DNA of 45,204 nucleotides from Mongoliibacter sp. Lineage in GTDB: Bacteria > Bacteroidota > Bacteroidia > Cytophagales > Cyclobacteriaceae. Location: contig NZ_REBN01000119.1 of assembly GCF_007692705.1 (NCBI RefSeq), positions 1 through 45,204 of the forward strand, in the 5' to 3' direction. Positions 26,133 to 35,263 of this stretch are shown piece by piece (within the stretch, counting starts at the first letter, position 1; each line of letters begins with the position of its first letter). Position numbers and translations under genes: made by a program. The notes under the pieces are model-generated. The model was not told the DNA's origin. It ran no database searches and saw only the letters and a program-made list of their open reading frames with translations.

Positions 26133-27165
26133 AAAACCTATTGGCGTAGTCGGTATGGGAAGCTTTGGTACAGCCATCGCTAATATTCTTGCTGCCAAAA
26201 GTAAGGTGATCGCCTATGCCAGAAGGGCTGAAGTAGTTGAAGAAATCAATGAAAAACACAGCGTAGATGGTGTAAATATTCATAAAAGCATAGTGGGCAC
26301 CCAGGATCCTAAACAAATTTGCAGTACTTGTGAAACCATATTTTTTATGGTCCCCTCTGCTGCCTTTCAGGAAGTAATTCGGGCTTTTGCACCATATCTA
26401 TATCCTTATCATATTGTCATTCATGGTACAAAAGGACTTTGCCTTAATCTTCCCCAAGGAAAATCACTGGATCAATTGGGGAAAATCACCAGGAAAAATA
26501 TCCTGACCATGAGTGAAGTTATCCTGAAGGAGACTGTTGTCATTAGGGTAGGTTGTTTGGCGGGGCCCAATCTTGCCAGAGAGCTTTATTTAAGTCAACC
26601 TGCAGCCACTGTGGTTGCAAGCCGATTTAATGAAGTCATCATGGAAGGACAGCGCTTATTAAGAAATGATAAGTTTCAAGTATATGGCAATTCCGATATC
26701 GTTGGGGTTGAGCTTAGTGGTGTATTGAAAAACATTATTGCCATAGCTTCAGGAGCATTGGCAGGATTAGGTTTGGGAGAAAATGCGAAAGGACTTTTGA
26801 TTTCCAGGGGCATGGTAGAATTGGTTTATCTCGGAAATGCGCTAGGGGGCAGTTTAAAATCTTTCATCGGACTTGCGGGGATAGGTGACTTGGTCACAAC
26901 CTGTAATTCAACTCTTTCAAGAAACTATACTGTTGGTTATAGACTTGCGAAAGGAGAGAAACTTTCCCATATCTTGAACACCATGGAGGAAGTAGCAGAA
27001 GGAATCAATACTGTTCGTTTGATGAAAGCATTTGTGGAAGGCACTGGCATGAGAGCCCCTATCACCGAAAACTTATACAAAGTGCTATTTGAAGACCTTA
27101 GAATTGAAGAAGCTTTACAATACCTTATGAAGTACCCATTCAGTGTAGATGTAGATTTTATTTGA
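26107..27165 (+). CDS. gpsA: NAD(P)-dependent glycerol-3-phosphate dehydrogenase
   Basis: The 352-residue cytoplasmic enzyme reduces dihydroxyacetone phosphate to sn-glycerol-3-phosphate for phospholipids. The Rossmann loop GVVGMGSFGTAIANIL begins at residue 13; later come the conserved VLKNIIAIASGALAGLG (with the catalytic Lys), GLAGIGDLVTTC and SRNYTVGYRLAKGE. It begins inside the 3' end of the acyltransferase gene (26-bp overlap in another frame), which points to translational coupling of substrate supply with acylation. Slightly longer than the typical 330-340 residues. Confidence 0.96.
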   Translation: MSLKENSTEKPIGVVGMGSFGTAIANILAAKSKVIAYARRAEVVEEINEKHSVDGVNIHKSIVGTQDPKQICSTCETIFFMVPSAAFQEVIRAFAPYLYPYHIVIHGTKGLCLNLPQGKSLDQLGKITRKNILTMSEVILKETVVIRVGCLAGPNLARELYLSQPAATVVASRFNEVIMEGQRLLRNDKFQVYGNSDIVGVELSGVLKNIIAIASGALAGLGLGENAKGLLISRGMVELVYLGNALGGSLKSFIGLAGIGDLVTTCNSTLSRNYTVGYRLAKGEKLSHILNTMEEVAEGINTVRLMKAFVEGTGMRAPITENLYKVLFEDLRIEEALQYLMKYPFSVDVDFI

Positions 27166-27178
27166 TTTTTGAAGTTAA

Positions 27179-28456
27179 ATGGAAAACAAAGGACTGAAGA
27201 GAGGTATTCAAAGATGGGACTTGGTCTTTTTGATCATCAATTCAGTCATAGGTGCAGGAATATTCGCATTACCTGCCAAGGTTTTTGCCCTTTCAGGGGT
27301 CTATTCCATCCTTGCTTTTTTGGCATGTACCCTAGTCATGGTAGTGCTGATTTTGGTGTTTGCCGAGGTCAGTTCGAGGTTTGAAAAAACAGGAGGGCCT
27401 TATTTATATGTATTTGAGGCCTTCGGTCCCACACCGGCATTTATAATAGGGTGGTTACTGATGTTGACACGCTTATTCAGCTATGCCACCTTAATCAATC
27501 TATTGGTACTTTACCTTTCCTTCTTTTCAGATGTTTTTAATCATGCTGAAGTAAGAATCACCATGATTCTTTTGATCACAGGACTGATTACCTACATCAA
27601 TTGGATAGGTGTTAAAAACACCGCTAAAATCAGTAACATCCTAACAATAGCCAAATTATTCCCATTGGCAGTATTTATAATAGTAGGATTGTTTTATATC
27701 GATTTTGATTTGGTACAACCTGGCCCACTGCCTAGTTGGGAGGATTTTTCAGCTTCCACTCTTCTATTAATTTTTGCTTTTGGGGGATTTGAAGCAGGCT
27801 TGGTCAATAGTGGGGAAATTGTCAACCCCAAGAAAAATCTACCGTTTGGATTGATGACCGCAGCGGCCATTATTGCTGGATTTTATATCATGATCCAGGT
27901 GGTTTCGATTGGCACTTTACCTGACTTGGCCACCTCAGACAAGCCTTTGGCAGACGCGGCTACAGGTTTTATGGGCTGGTGGGGAGGAATGTTCATTACC
28001 TTAGGTGCAGTAGTATCGATCATGGGAACACTAAATGTGCAGATTTTGAGCGGATCGAGGTTACCTTTTGCCTTGAGCTTAGAAGATCAGCTACCAAAAT
28101 TCTTTGCCAAGATCCATCCTCGTTTTGCTACACCATTTGTATCACTGGCATTTTTTGCTGCTTTGGTGGCCTTTGTGGCCATCGTATGGGGATTCATGAG
28201 CTCTTTAGCGGTATCGGTGATTTCCAGGTTGATTCTATATGGCATGGTCGCAGCTTCCTTGATGAAATTAAGGAAAAAAGAAGTCAAGAGGGATTATTTC
28301 AGGATTCCCTACGGCAACCAATTCGCAATCGCCGGTATTTTGGCTACACTATGGTTGCTTTCAGGCAGTCAGGCTGAAGAGATTTGGGATACTGCAATTT
28401 GGACTGGATTTGGCTTAGGGATTTTTGTATTGCATAAGCTTTTTGCAAAAAAATAA
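27179..28456 (+). CDS. APC-superfamily amino acid permease
   Basis: A 425-residue polytopic membrane transporter with about 11-12 hydrophobic segments. The N-terminal GIQRWDLVFLIINSVIGAGI contains the family's helix-1 break motif GAGIFALP; FAFGGFEAGLVNSGEIVNPK in the middle resembles the helix-6 region of amino acid/polyamine permeases. Substrate cannot be inferred. It starts 13 bp after gpsA and may be co-transcribed with it, though a functional link to lipid synthesis is not evident. Confidence 0.9.
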   Translation: MENKGLKRGIQRWDLVFLIINSVIGAGIFALPAKVFALSGVYSILAFLACTLVMVVLILVFAEVSSRFEKTGGPYLYVFEAFGPTPAFIIGWLLMLTRLFSYATLINLLVLYLSFFSDVFNHAEVRITMILLITGLITYINWIGVKNTAKISNILTIAKLFPLAVFIIVGLFYIDFDLVQPGPLPSWEDFSASTLLLIFAFGGFEAGLVNSGEIVNPKKNLPFGLMTAAAIIAGFYIMIQVVSIGTLPDLATSDKPLADAATGFMGWWGGMFITLGAVVSIMGTLNVQILSGSRLPFALSLEDQLPKFFAKIHPRFATPFVSLAFFAALVAFVAIVWGFMSSLAVSVISRLILYGMVAASLMKLRKKEVKRDYFRIPYGNQFAIAGILATLWLLSGSQAEEIWDTAIWTGFGLGIFVLHKLFAKK

Positions 28457-28508
28457 TCCATTGCGTTGGATTTTATTTAGTTTTAAGGAACATCAAGCCC
28501 AAGCCTAT

Positions 28509-30158
28509 ATGATCCGAGCCCTGACCTATACTGTGGGGTGCTGGTTACTTCTGACCTTTTACACCCAGGCACAGACTGTTTCCAAAGCCTTTTCTAAAAA
28601 CCTCAATTCACAAGCAGAACAATGGCAGGTCCATGATATTAAATTTAAAGGAAAGTCGGGTAGTGAAAACCCATTTGATGTAAAGTTTGGAGCGATATAT
28701 TCAGGTCCAGATGGGCAGCTTATGGACGTCCCAGGCTTTTTTAATGGCAACAATGAGTGGGTATCCCGCTTTTCTGCTTCTCAAACAGGCAATTGGACCT
28801 TTGAAACCTATTCCTCCAGACCGGAATTAGCAGGACTGAAAGGCAGCATCAAGATCAGCCCCAATACCAGACCCAACCAAAAAGGTGCTGTAATCATAGA
28901 CCCCAAAAACCCCAAGGCATTTGTCTATGAAGATGGCAGCCCTCATTTTTTGTTGGCATACGAACTTGATTGGCTATATGCCTTGGACTATGAGAATCCT
29001 GAAGGAATGCCTAGAACCGGTAAAATCCTGAATGATGTCCAAAACCATGGATTCAACCATGTGGTCATGAATGCCTATGCTTATGACGTAGGTTGGGGAG
29101 TGGCAAAAGATGTTCCTGAAGAATATTTCTTCGGAAAACCGGATTATGGAATTTTTGAAGGAGGTAATGAAAATCCGAATTTTGACCGACTTAACCTCAA
29201 ACTTTTCCAGCATTTGGACAGGGTATTTTTGGCCATGCAGGAAAGGGGTCTGGATGCCCACCTGATGATCTATGTCTGGAACAAAAAAGTAAACTGGCCG
29301 GAGATGTACAGCAAAGCTGACAACATGTACTTTCATTATATCATTGATAGATACCAAGCTTTTAGCAATATCATCTGGGACATCTCAAAAGAAGCCCTTG
29401 ACTACGGCAGATGTGATATTCCTTACCTGCACGAGCGCATCAGCAGGATAAGGGCTAGAGATGCATTTAAACGCTTATTGACTGTCCATGATTACGAATA
29501 CAATTCCCGGCATGAAGACAAGGTAGACTTTGTGTCTATCCAAAGCTGGAGGCCAAACCTGTATTCACTCATGCTTCAGGGAAGACAATTCCATACCAAA
29601 CCAGTGGTCAATATAGAACATGGCGGCTATGAAGAAGGCCCTTATATTTCCTTTTTAGGCAATTACACCAATGCGGAAACATGCTTGGAAAGAACTTATG
29701 AATGTGTTTTTGCAGGAGTTTATGGCTCCTATTATTGGCAGGATGCAGCATGGAACATTGTGGTATGGGATGCTATGGATGAAAAACATGATTTTGATCC
29801 GCCACGCTATGATTATTACAAACATATGGCCGATCTTTTCGAAAAATTCAAATTCAATGATTTCAAGCCTTCAGTACCAAAACTAACCACCAATGACAAA
29901 GGCGGAAATGATAATCTGGCTACGAATGGATTTGGAATGTACGACGACAAAGGGAATTACCTGATGTTGATTCCCAAAGAAACAGAAAGGACAAATGTAA
30001 TTCTGCCCAAGCCCGAAAGTGGCAGAGTAAAAGTAACCTGGATGAATCCATTCACCGGGGAATATCAGGAAAAAGGAATAATTGATTGGTCAGGCTGGAT
30101 GGAAATGATCAGCCCCTGGCAGTATGAAATGAGTGTGTTGATAATTGAAAAGATATAG
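28509..30158 (+). CDS. exported glycoside-hydrolase-like protein (DUF5060 + DUF4038-type)
   Basis: A 549-residue exported protein. The start at 28509 (MIRALTYTVGCWLLLTFYTQ) gives a clean signal peptide; an ORF start at 28425 would overlap the permease and hide it. Residues about 30-105 resemble the DUF5060 beta-sandwich (GAIYSGPDGQLMDVPGFFNG). A TIM-barrel region then resembles DUF4038/GH140-like glycosidases (LLAYELDWLYALDY, NHGFNHVVMNAYAYD, and PVVNIEHGGYEEG, whose Glu is a candidate nucleophile). A small C-terminal beta domain follows (about 470-549). Glycan substrate unknown. The next gene encodes another exported hydrolase. Confidence 0.82.
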   Translation: MIRALTYTVGCWLLLTFYTQAQTVSKAFSKNLNSQAEQWQVHDIKFKGKSGSENPFDVKFGAIYSGPDGQLMDVPGFFNGNNEWVSRFSASQTGNWTFETYSSRPELAGLKGSIKISPNTRPNQKGAVIIDPKNPKAFVYEDGSPHFLLAYELDWLYALDYENPEGMPRTGKILNDVQNHGFNHVVMNAYAYDVGWGVAKDVPEEYFFGKPDYGIFEGGNENPNFDRLNLKLFQHLDRVFLAMQERGLDAHLMIYVWNKKVNWPEMYSKADNMYFHYIIDRYQAFSNIIWDISKEALDYGRCDIPYLHERISRIRARDAFKRLLTVHDYEYNSRHEDKVDFVSIQSWRPNLYSLMLQGRQFHTKPVVNIEHGGYEEGPYISFLGNYTNAETCLERTYECVFAGVYGSYYWQDAAWNIVVWDAMDEKHDFDPPRYDYYKHMADLFEKFKFNDFKPSVPKLTTNDKGGNDNLATNGFGMYDDKGNYLMLIPKETERTNVILPKPESGRVKVTWMNPFTGEYQEKGIIDWSGWMEMISPWQYEMSVLIIEKI

Positions 30159-30423
30159 TGGACATTAAAATATGATGTACATCCGCAATTTTACCACTTA
30201 TCAATTAAAAAATGATTTTCAGACAAACTGATACTAATAGAAATTAGATAATTATTAATATTGATTTAATAAAACGGGTTAATTCTACAAAATAGTTTCT
30301 ATTGTTTTGATTGCGGTTAATCAATTAAAATATTTTTTGATAACCAAAAAATGTTGTGATTGTCCGCTGATATACAACCTATTTCAGTCAAACAAAGAAA
30401 TTGAATCCAAAAATTGAGAAAGC

Positions 30424-31377
30424 ATGAACACAGAACAGAGCATAAATAGAGGTTTAATTATACACCTGATTTTAGCGATATTGCTTTTTGCTGCTTTTCC
30501 AAGCCTAGCCCAAAAACAAAAAGTATGGCTGGATTCAGATACAGGAAATGAAATGGACGATTTGTATGCCATTGTTAGGTTGCTGAAAGACCCCTCGGTA
30601 GATGTTGTCGGACTCAGCTCAGCCCATTTCAACAATCCTGATTTGTTGGTTTTTGAAAAATGGAATGCTTACGAGACAGAGGGCTTAGAGACCATGGAAG
30701 ATTCTCAAAGACTCAATGAACTGATTCTCAATACCATGGGTCTGGAAAGCATTCCCCACCCCAAAGGAGCTGACCGGCAGATCGGCAGAGCTTGGGGAGG
30801 TTCCGAACCCAGAGATTCTCCTGCAGCTCAGGAAATCATCAAAATCGCCAAAGCTCTTCCCGATGGAGAAAAGCTGGATATTTTGACCTTAGGTGCCCTG
30901 ACCAATATCGCTTCAGCCATTATCCTCGCCCCTGATATACTCCCCAAAATCAGGGTTTTTGCCTTGGGAGCGAAGTACGACCAAAACAAACGTGCCTGGA
31001 GCAAAAATGAATTCAATATCCGAAATGACCTCAATGCCTTTGATTATTTACTTGATCTCAAAGATTTTGATTTCACCGTGATGCCATTAGAAACTGCCCT
31101 TCCTTTGAAATTTGACCGGGATGAGACGTATCAAAAAACAGATGACAATATCCCCATAGAAAAAATCCTTGCAGACCGGTGGAGGGAACAAAATCCGCAG
31201 GATAAAACCAGGGTAATGTGGGATCTGGCTTTGGTACAGGCTTACCTCCTGCCACAACATTCAGAAACCTTATTGGTCAACAGCCCGCCTGAAAACAAGT
31301 CTTTTACCGTGAAAATCTATTCCAAAATTGATCAAGATGCCCTGATGGAAGATTTTTGGACTTACCTTAAGAAATAA
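30424..31377 (+). CDS. exported nucleoside hydrolase-like protein
   Basis: A 317-residue protein of the inosine/uridine-preferring nucleoside hydrolase superfamily. A signal peptide (about residues 11-29, ending near SLAQK) places it outside the cytoplasm. The N-terminal calcium/ribose motif appears as WLDSDTGNEMDDLYAIV, with aspartates as in DTDxGxDDA but with Asn-Glu-Met inserted in the loop. LDILTLGALTNIASAI and NIRNDLNAFDYLLD are further family blocks. Bacteroidota have many such exported relatives whose real substrates are often unknown, so nucleosides are only the default guess. The 265 bp before it is AT-rich with no clear promoter. Confidence 0.82.
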   Translation: MNTEQSINRGLIIHLILAILLFAAFPSLAQKQKVWLDSDTGNEMDDLYAIVRLLKDPSVDVVGLSSAHFNNPDLLVFEKWNAYETEGLETMEDSQRLNELILNTMGLESIPHPKGADRQIGRAWGGSEPRDSPAAQEIIKIAKALPDGEKLDILTLGALTNIASAIILAPDILPKIRVFALGAKYDQNKRAWSKNEFNIRNDLNAFDYLLDLKDFDFTVMPLETALPLKFDRDETYQKTDDNIPIEKILADRWREQNPQDKTRVMWDLALVQAYLLPQHSETLLVNSPPENKSFTVKIYSKIDQDALMEDFWTYLKK

Positions 31378-31643
31378 GACAGATTTCAAAATTTAAAAAA
31401 CTATTTGATAATGAGCGATATACCCAAAATTTAAACAAACTGCCCAATAAAACCATTTGATTAGCACGTATGGAAGTTCCATCAAAACAGCAGTGAATTG
31501 GTGAAATTAAGACTTAAACTTATTTTTAAAGGTAAAGCTGATTTTTTTCACAATACCCTTCTATCGCCCATCTTTTTTAAAGAATCCGCAATCATTCTCT
31601 GCACTTTTTGTTTATTTGTTTTCGATTTCCAAATACCAGCAAG

Positions 31644-32972
31644 ATGAGGACATTGTTATTAAGACCAGGAGCAGAAGAACTGAATTATGAAATCCGCGGT
31701 ATTGTCAAAAAAGCCCGACAGATAGAATCTTTGGGTTATGAAATCACCTGGGAAAATATAGGCGACCCTATACAAAAAAGTAACAGTGTCCCCTCATGGA
31801 TGAAGGATATTGTATCTGAACTAGTAAGCCAAGACAAATCCTATGGCTATGCCGACTCTAAGGGAGTATTGGAAACCAGAGAATTTCTTTCCGGCCTCAA
31901 CAATCAAAAGGGAGGTGCACAGATCGGAGCAGAAGACATCTTATTTTTCAATGGCTTGGGAGATGCGATTGCGAAGCTCTACCAATTTTTAATTCCAACA
32001 GCCAGAATCATCGGCCCCTCTCCTGCTTACAGCACCCACAGTTCTGCAGAAGCAGCACACGCCAATACAGCTCCCATCACCTATAAGCTTGACCCTGACA
32101 ATCAGTGGTTGCCCGATATGAATGACCTCTACAACAAGGTCAAATACAACCCCTCTATCGTTGGTATTCTGATCATCAACCCGGACAATCCTACCGGCAT
32201 GGTCTATCCTAAAGAGGTATTGGAAGATTTCGTAAAAATCGCAAAGGAGTTCAATCTGCTTTTGATTGCAGATGAAATCTATCAAAACATCACCTATAAT
32301 GGCATAAACGCAACAGCCTTGGCAGAAGTAATCGGAGATCTTCCGGCTATCTCACTCAAAGGCATTTCCAAAGAATTCCCATGGCCAGGTTCCAGATGCG
32401 GATGGATGGAATTTTACAACAGAAATGCCTCCAAGGAATTTGCCAAGCTGTGTCAAACACTGGAAAATGCGAAAATGATAGAAGTCTGTTCCACCATCCT
32501 ACCGCAACTGTCTATACCAAAAATCATGAGTCACCCTGAATACAAGCCGTACAGGAAGGAGCAAAATGAACGGATAGGGAAAAGAAGCAGAATCATGGAG
32601 AAAATATTGGGCGACATTCCAGGAATCAAATTCAATCCCACACAAGGAGCATTTTATAACACCATAGTGTTTGATGAAGCTTTATTGGAGCCAAATCAAC
32701 ATTTACAGGTGGAAAACCCTGAAATAGGCTTACTCCTTGAAAAATGGCTCTCTGAAAAGGACATGCCCTTAGACAAGCGGTTTGTTTATTATTTACTAGC
32801 TGCACAACAAATATGCGTGGTTCCTATAAGTTCTTTCTGTTCTGATCTAAGAGGATTTAGGGTAACATTACTGGAAGAAAATGAAGAGGTATTTAGAAAT
32901 ACTTTTGAAAAACTTGGAATTGCCATCAGGCAATACCTGAATTCCGCAAAAAAAGACCTGATCTCTTCCTAA
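31644..32972 (+). CDS. class I/II PLP-dependent aminotransferase
   Basis: A 442-residue fold-type I aminotransferase. The PLP-binding Lys243 is in GISKEFPWPGSRCGW (pattern SK-x5-GxRxG); NPDNPTGMVYP, FNLLLIADEIYQNI and the C-terminal LRGFRVTLL (carboxylate-binding Arg) complete the set. Start at 31644 (MRTLLLRPGAEEL) is chosen over 31608 because the intervening residues do not fit the family. Specificity is probably aspartate/alanine/aromatic type but cannot be fixed. Its last 47 bp overlap the end of the convergent zinc-enzyme gene. Confidence 0.92.
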   Translation: MRTLLLRPGAEELNYEIRGIVKKARQIESLGYEITWENIGDPIQKSNSVPSWMKDIVSELVSQDKSYGYADSKGVLETREFLSGLNNQKGGAQIGAEDILFFNGLGDAIAKLYQFLIPTARIIGPSPAYSTHSSAEAAHANTAPITYKLDPDNQWLPDMNDLYNKVKYNPSIVGILIINPDNPTGMVYPKEVLEDFVKIAKEFNLLLIADEIYQNITYNGINATALAEVIGDLPAISLKGISKEFPWPGSRCGWMEFYNRNASKEFAKLCQTLENAKMIEVCSTILPQLSIPKIMSHPEYKPYRKEQNERIGKRSRIMEKILGDIPGIKFNPTQGAFYNTIVFDEALLEPNQHLQVENPEIGLLLEKWLSEKDMPLDKRFVYYLLAAQQICVVPISSFCSDLRGFRVTLLEENEEVFRNTFEKLGIAIRQYLNSAKKDLISS

Positions 32973-33960
32973 TAAAAACAAACTGTTTTAATTGTTTGAC
33001 TGAAGAAATAAAATCCCCTTCATGTTCTCGGACTTTAAGATTCTTATCAGGCTTTAATTCCTCTTTAGGGAATTCCTCTGATCCGATTTTGAGTCCATTC
33101 AAGTCAGGCTGTCCCGCATCAATCCAAGCCGTATACCAAAAATCAGCTGTCATTTTGATAGACCGCTTCATTTGCCTTTCTACTTGACCTGCCAACATCG
33201 TGTGATAAGCCAAGGTGAAATCCCGAGAGTATACCTGTGTATTGATACCTCCCCTTTCTTCAAAGCTGTACTTTTTATCCTCAGCAAATCGCTCCGACAG
33301 TATTTTTTCAAAACGAAGAACCGAATCCAACGCATGATGTGCACCAGCCACCGCATCCCAAACAGAAAGCTGTGGCCGCTCATGATAAATGGCCTTTCCT
33401 ACATAAAAGTCGAAATCTTCAGACAAAAGCTCAGGGATTCTGCTTTCCCAAAATCCATGTATACCGTATTGACCCGTAAGCTGCCCATTGTAATTTTTGG
33501 TGGTGTGAAGGGGCACATGCATATCCCCGATATAATGTCCTAAATCTGCAGACAACCTCAAGATAGCTTTTGCATCCTTTCTTTTCATGGCCTCTGTCAA
33601 TTGAATTTTGACATGGTACACATTCCAGGGACCAATTCCTTTTTCACGTAATGAGGTCTCCTGAAATAAATCGAGTGCCTGATTCCAATACCTTGGCAAG
33701 GTGTAGAGCGCACTATCTCCATAACTATCTATGTCAATAAAATGCTTCTCTGCTTCCCCCTTAACTGCATATCTTCTTCTATCGGGATTTACTGCATTTT
33801 CAGAAATAAAATCAATATAATGCTTATAAAACCCCATCATTTCAGGAGGAAGTGAAAAAACAGCCTGTCGATTGATTTTTCTATGTGCATAAAAACCCCA
33901 AGCCATTAAGGGTTCCGCACAAAAAATAGATACAACAAAAAATATGAAACACTTTTTCAT
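32926..33960 (-). CDS. exported zinc-dependent phospholipase C / S1-P1 nuclease family protein
   Basis: A 344-residue exported trinuclear-zinc enzyme. The signal peptide ends LMA, leaving Trp21 as the mature N-terminus, as the family requires because the N-terminal Trp binds zinc. The other ligands can be matched: His26, Asp60, His73, His142, Asp146, His152, His168 and Glu172. Spacing of the HYIGDMHVPLH block (142-152) equals that of Bacillus cereus phospholipase C, and Glu (not Asp) in HGFWE also favours the phospholipase branch over nucleases. Substrate remains uncertain. It overlaps the aminotransferase tail-to-tail by 47 bp. Confidence 0.87.
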   Translation of the reverse strand: MKKCFIFFVVSIFCAEPLMAWGFYAHRKINRQAVFSLPPEMMGFYKHYIDFISENAVNPDRRRYAVKGEAEKHFIDIDSYGDSALYTLPRYWNQALDLFQETSLREKGIGPWNVYHVKIQLTEAMKRKDAKAILRLSADLGHYIGDMHVPLHTTKNYNGQLTGQYGIHGFWESRIPELLSEDFDFYVGKAIYHERPQLSVWDAVAGAHHALDSVLRFEKILSERFAEDKKYSFEERGGINTQVYSRDFTLAYHTMLAGQVERQMKRSIKMTADFWYTAWIDAGQPDLNGLKIGSEEFPKEELKPDKNLKVREHEGDFISSVKQLKQFVFIRKRSGLFLRNSGIA

Positions 33961-34081
33961 AACAAAAGATAAGAAATCTCAGACGCTAAATAAAACAAAA
34001 AACATTACCTTCGTGAAAATATTTATGAAATCCAGTAAAAGAACCAAAGCCCTCCTATTTTTAGGTTAAGTTTGGATTTTC

Positions 34082-34113
34082 TTTGGTGTTTCTAAAATTA
34101 TAAGTTAACTTTG
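34082..34113 (+). promoter_or_regulatory. rpsT: promoter of rpsT
   Basis: TTTG (34082-34085), a 20-bp spacer and TAACTTTG (34106-34113) match both elements of the Bacteroidota promoter. Transcription would begin near 34120, leaving a leader of about 45 nt before the S20 start. It is the most complete promoter in the window. Confidence 0.8.
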
Positions 34114-34165
34114 CACTCCGTTTAGATAAAGGGTGTAAACAAAGAAATTAAGTTAAATAAAGGAT

Positions 34166-34420
34166 ATGGCAAATCACAAATCGGCACTTAAAAGAATCCG
34201 TGCAAACGAAGCCAAGCGTTTGAGAAACAGATATCAGCACAAGACTACAAGAACTTTCATCAAAAGATTGAAGTCTTCTACTGACAAAGCTGAAGCGCAG
34301 GAATTGTTAAAAACAGTTACATCTATGATTGATAAACTTGCCAAGAAGAATATCATTCACAGTAACAACGCTGCCAACAAAAAATCTAAATTGACTAAAT
34401 TGGTCAATTCATTGGCATAA
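34166..34420 (+). CDS. rpsT: 30S ribosomal protein S20
   Basis: An 84-residue basic helical protein of the small ribosomal subunit that contacts 16S rRNA. The N-terminus MANHKSALKRIRANEAKRLR and the C-terminal IHSNNAANKKSKLTKLVNSL are characteristic. It is a single-gene unit with its own strong promoter and a terminator 22 bp after the stop. Confidence 0.98.
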   Translation: MANHKSALKRIRANEAKRLRNRYQHKTTRTFIKRLKSSTDKAEAQELLKTVTSMIDKLAKKNIIHSNNAANKKSKLTKLVNSLA

Positions 34421-34441
34421 AAAAAAATTATCCGTTTAAAT

Positions 34442-34473
34442 AGCCCCGGAACTGATTCCTGGGCTTTTTTTGT
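34442..34473 (+). terminator. rpsT terminator
   Basis: AGCCCCGGAA pairs with TTCCTGGGCT (one internal C/T mismatch) around a CTGA loop, followed by a run of seven T. A classical intrinsic terminator 22 bp after rpsT. Confidence 0.88.
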
Positions 34474-34562
34474 TTTTAAGCTATTGCTATTTTTATCCTA
34501 ATTCCCGTTTTTAATCAGACGGGTACTCAGTCTTTTTAATTTGCTTTTAAAATTTTAGCCTT

Positions 34563-35261
34563 ATGGACGCCTATCCATCAATCAAAATTTCAATGCTCTC
34601 TGAAGAAGATCGCCCAAGAGAAAAACTCCTCCTCAAGGGTAAATCAACACTTTCTGACGCTGAACTCATTGCTATTCTTATTGGATCAGGTACAAAACAG
34701 CTCAGCGCAGTGGACTTGGCAAAGCATATTTTAAGCAAAGTAAATTACAACCTGGCTGACTTGGCCCGACTGAGTATTACAGATTTGAAGAAATTCAAAG
34801 GGATAGGTGAAGCCAAAGCCATTTCGATTGTAGCAGCCTTGGAACTGGGAAGAAGAAGAAAGCTCATCACAGAGCAACCTAAAAAAGCCAAAATCAATTC
34901 TTCTGCCGATGTATGGCAATTTATGAAACCCGATCTTTTAGATGAATCAGTGGAGCATTTTTATATACTGCTGCTCAACCGCAACAACCAAATCGTCAAA
35001 AAACAAATTATAAGTTCTGGTGGAACAACAGGGACGGTAGCTGATCCAAAGATCATTTTCAAACATGCTTTGGACAATCTAGCCTGCTCTATCGTTTTGG
35101 TCCACAACCATCCATCTGGCAACCTCAAACCTTCGGATCAGGATCGCCGTCTTACAAATAAACTTGTGGAAGCTGGTAAAAATCTTGATGTCCCTATTAT
35201 TGATCATGTGATATTCACCGATCTTGCCTATTTTAGCTTCGCAGACGAAGGCTTGATTTAA
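34563..35261 (+). CDS. radC: RadC family JAB/MPN-domain protein
   Basis: A 232-residue protein with an N-terminal helix-hairpin-helix-like part (ITDLKKFKGIGEAKAISIVA) and a C-terminal JAMM metalloprotease fold. The metal motif is complete: HNHPSG (His181, His183) followed after ten residues by Asp194. RadC was once linked to DNA repair; its actual activity is still unclear, so only the family name is safe. The stop is 2 bp before the DUF1684 gene, suggesting co-transcription. Confidence 0.93.
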   Translation: MDAYPSIKISMLSEEDRPREKLLLKGKSTLSDAELIAILIGSGTKQLSAVDLAKHILSKVNYNLADLARLSITDLKKFKGIGEAKAISIVAALELGRRRKLITEQPKKAKINSSADVWQFMKPDLLDESVEHFYILLLNRNNQIVKKQIISSGGTTGTVADPKIIFKHALDNLACSIVLVHNHPSGNLKPSDQDRRLTNKLVEAGKNLDVPIIDHVIFTDLAYFSFADEGLI

Positions 35262-35263
35262 TT

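Noticed and set aside
28425-28508. N-terminal extension of the DUF5060 gene starting inside the permease gene
   Set aside because: It would overlap the permease and bury the signal peptide; the ATG at 28509 gives a clean exported protein.
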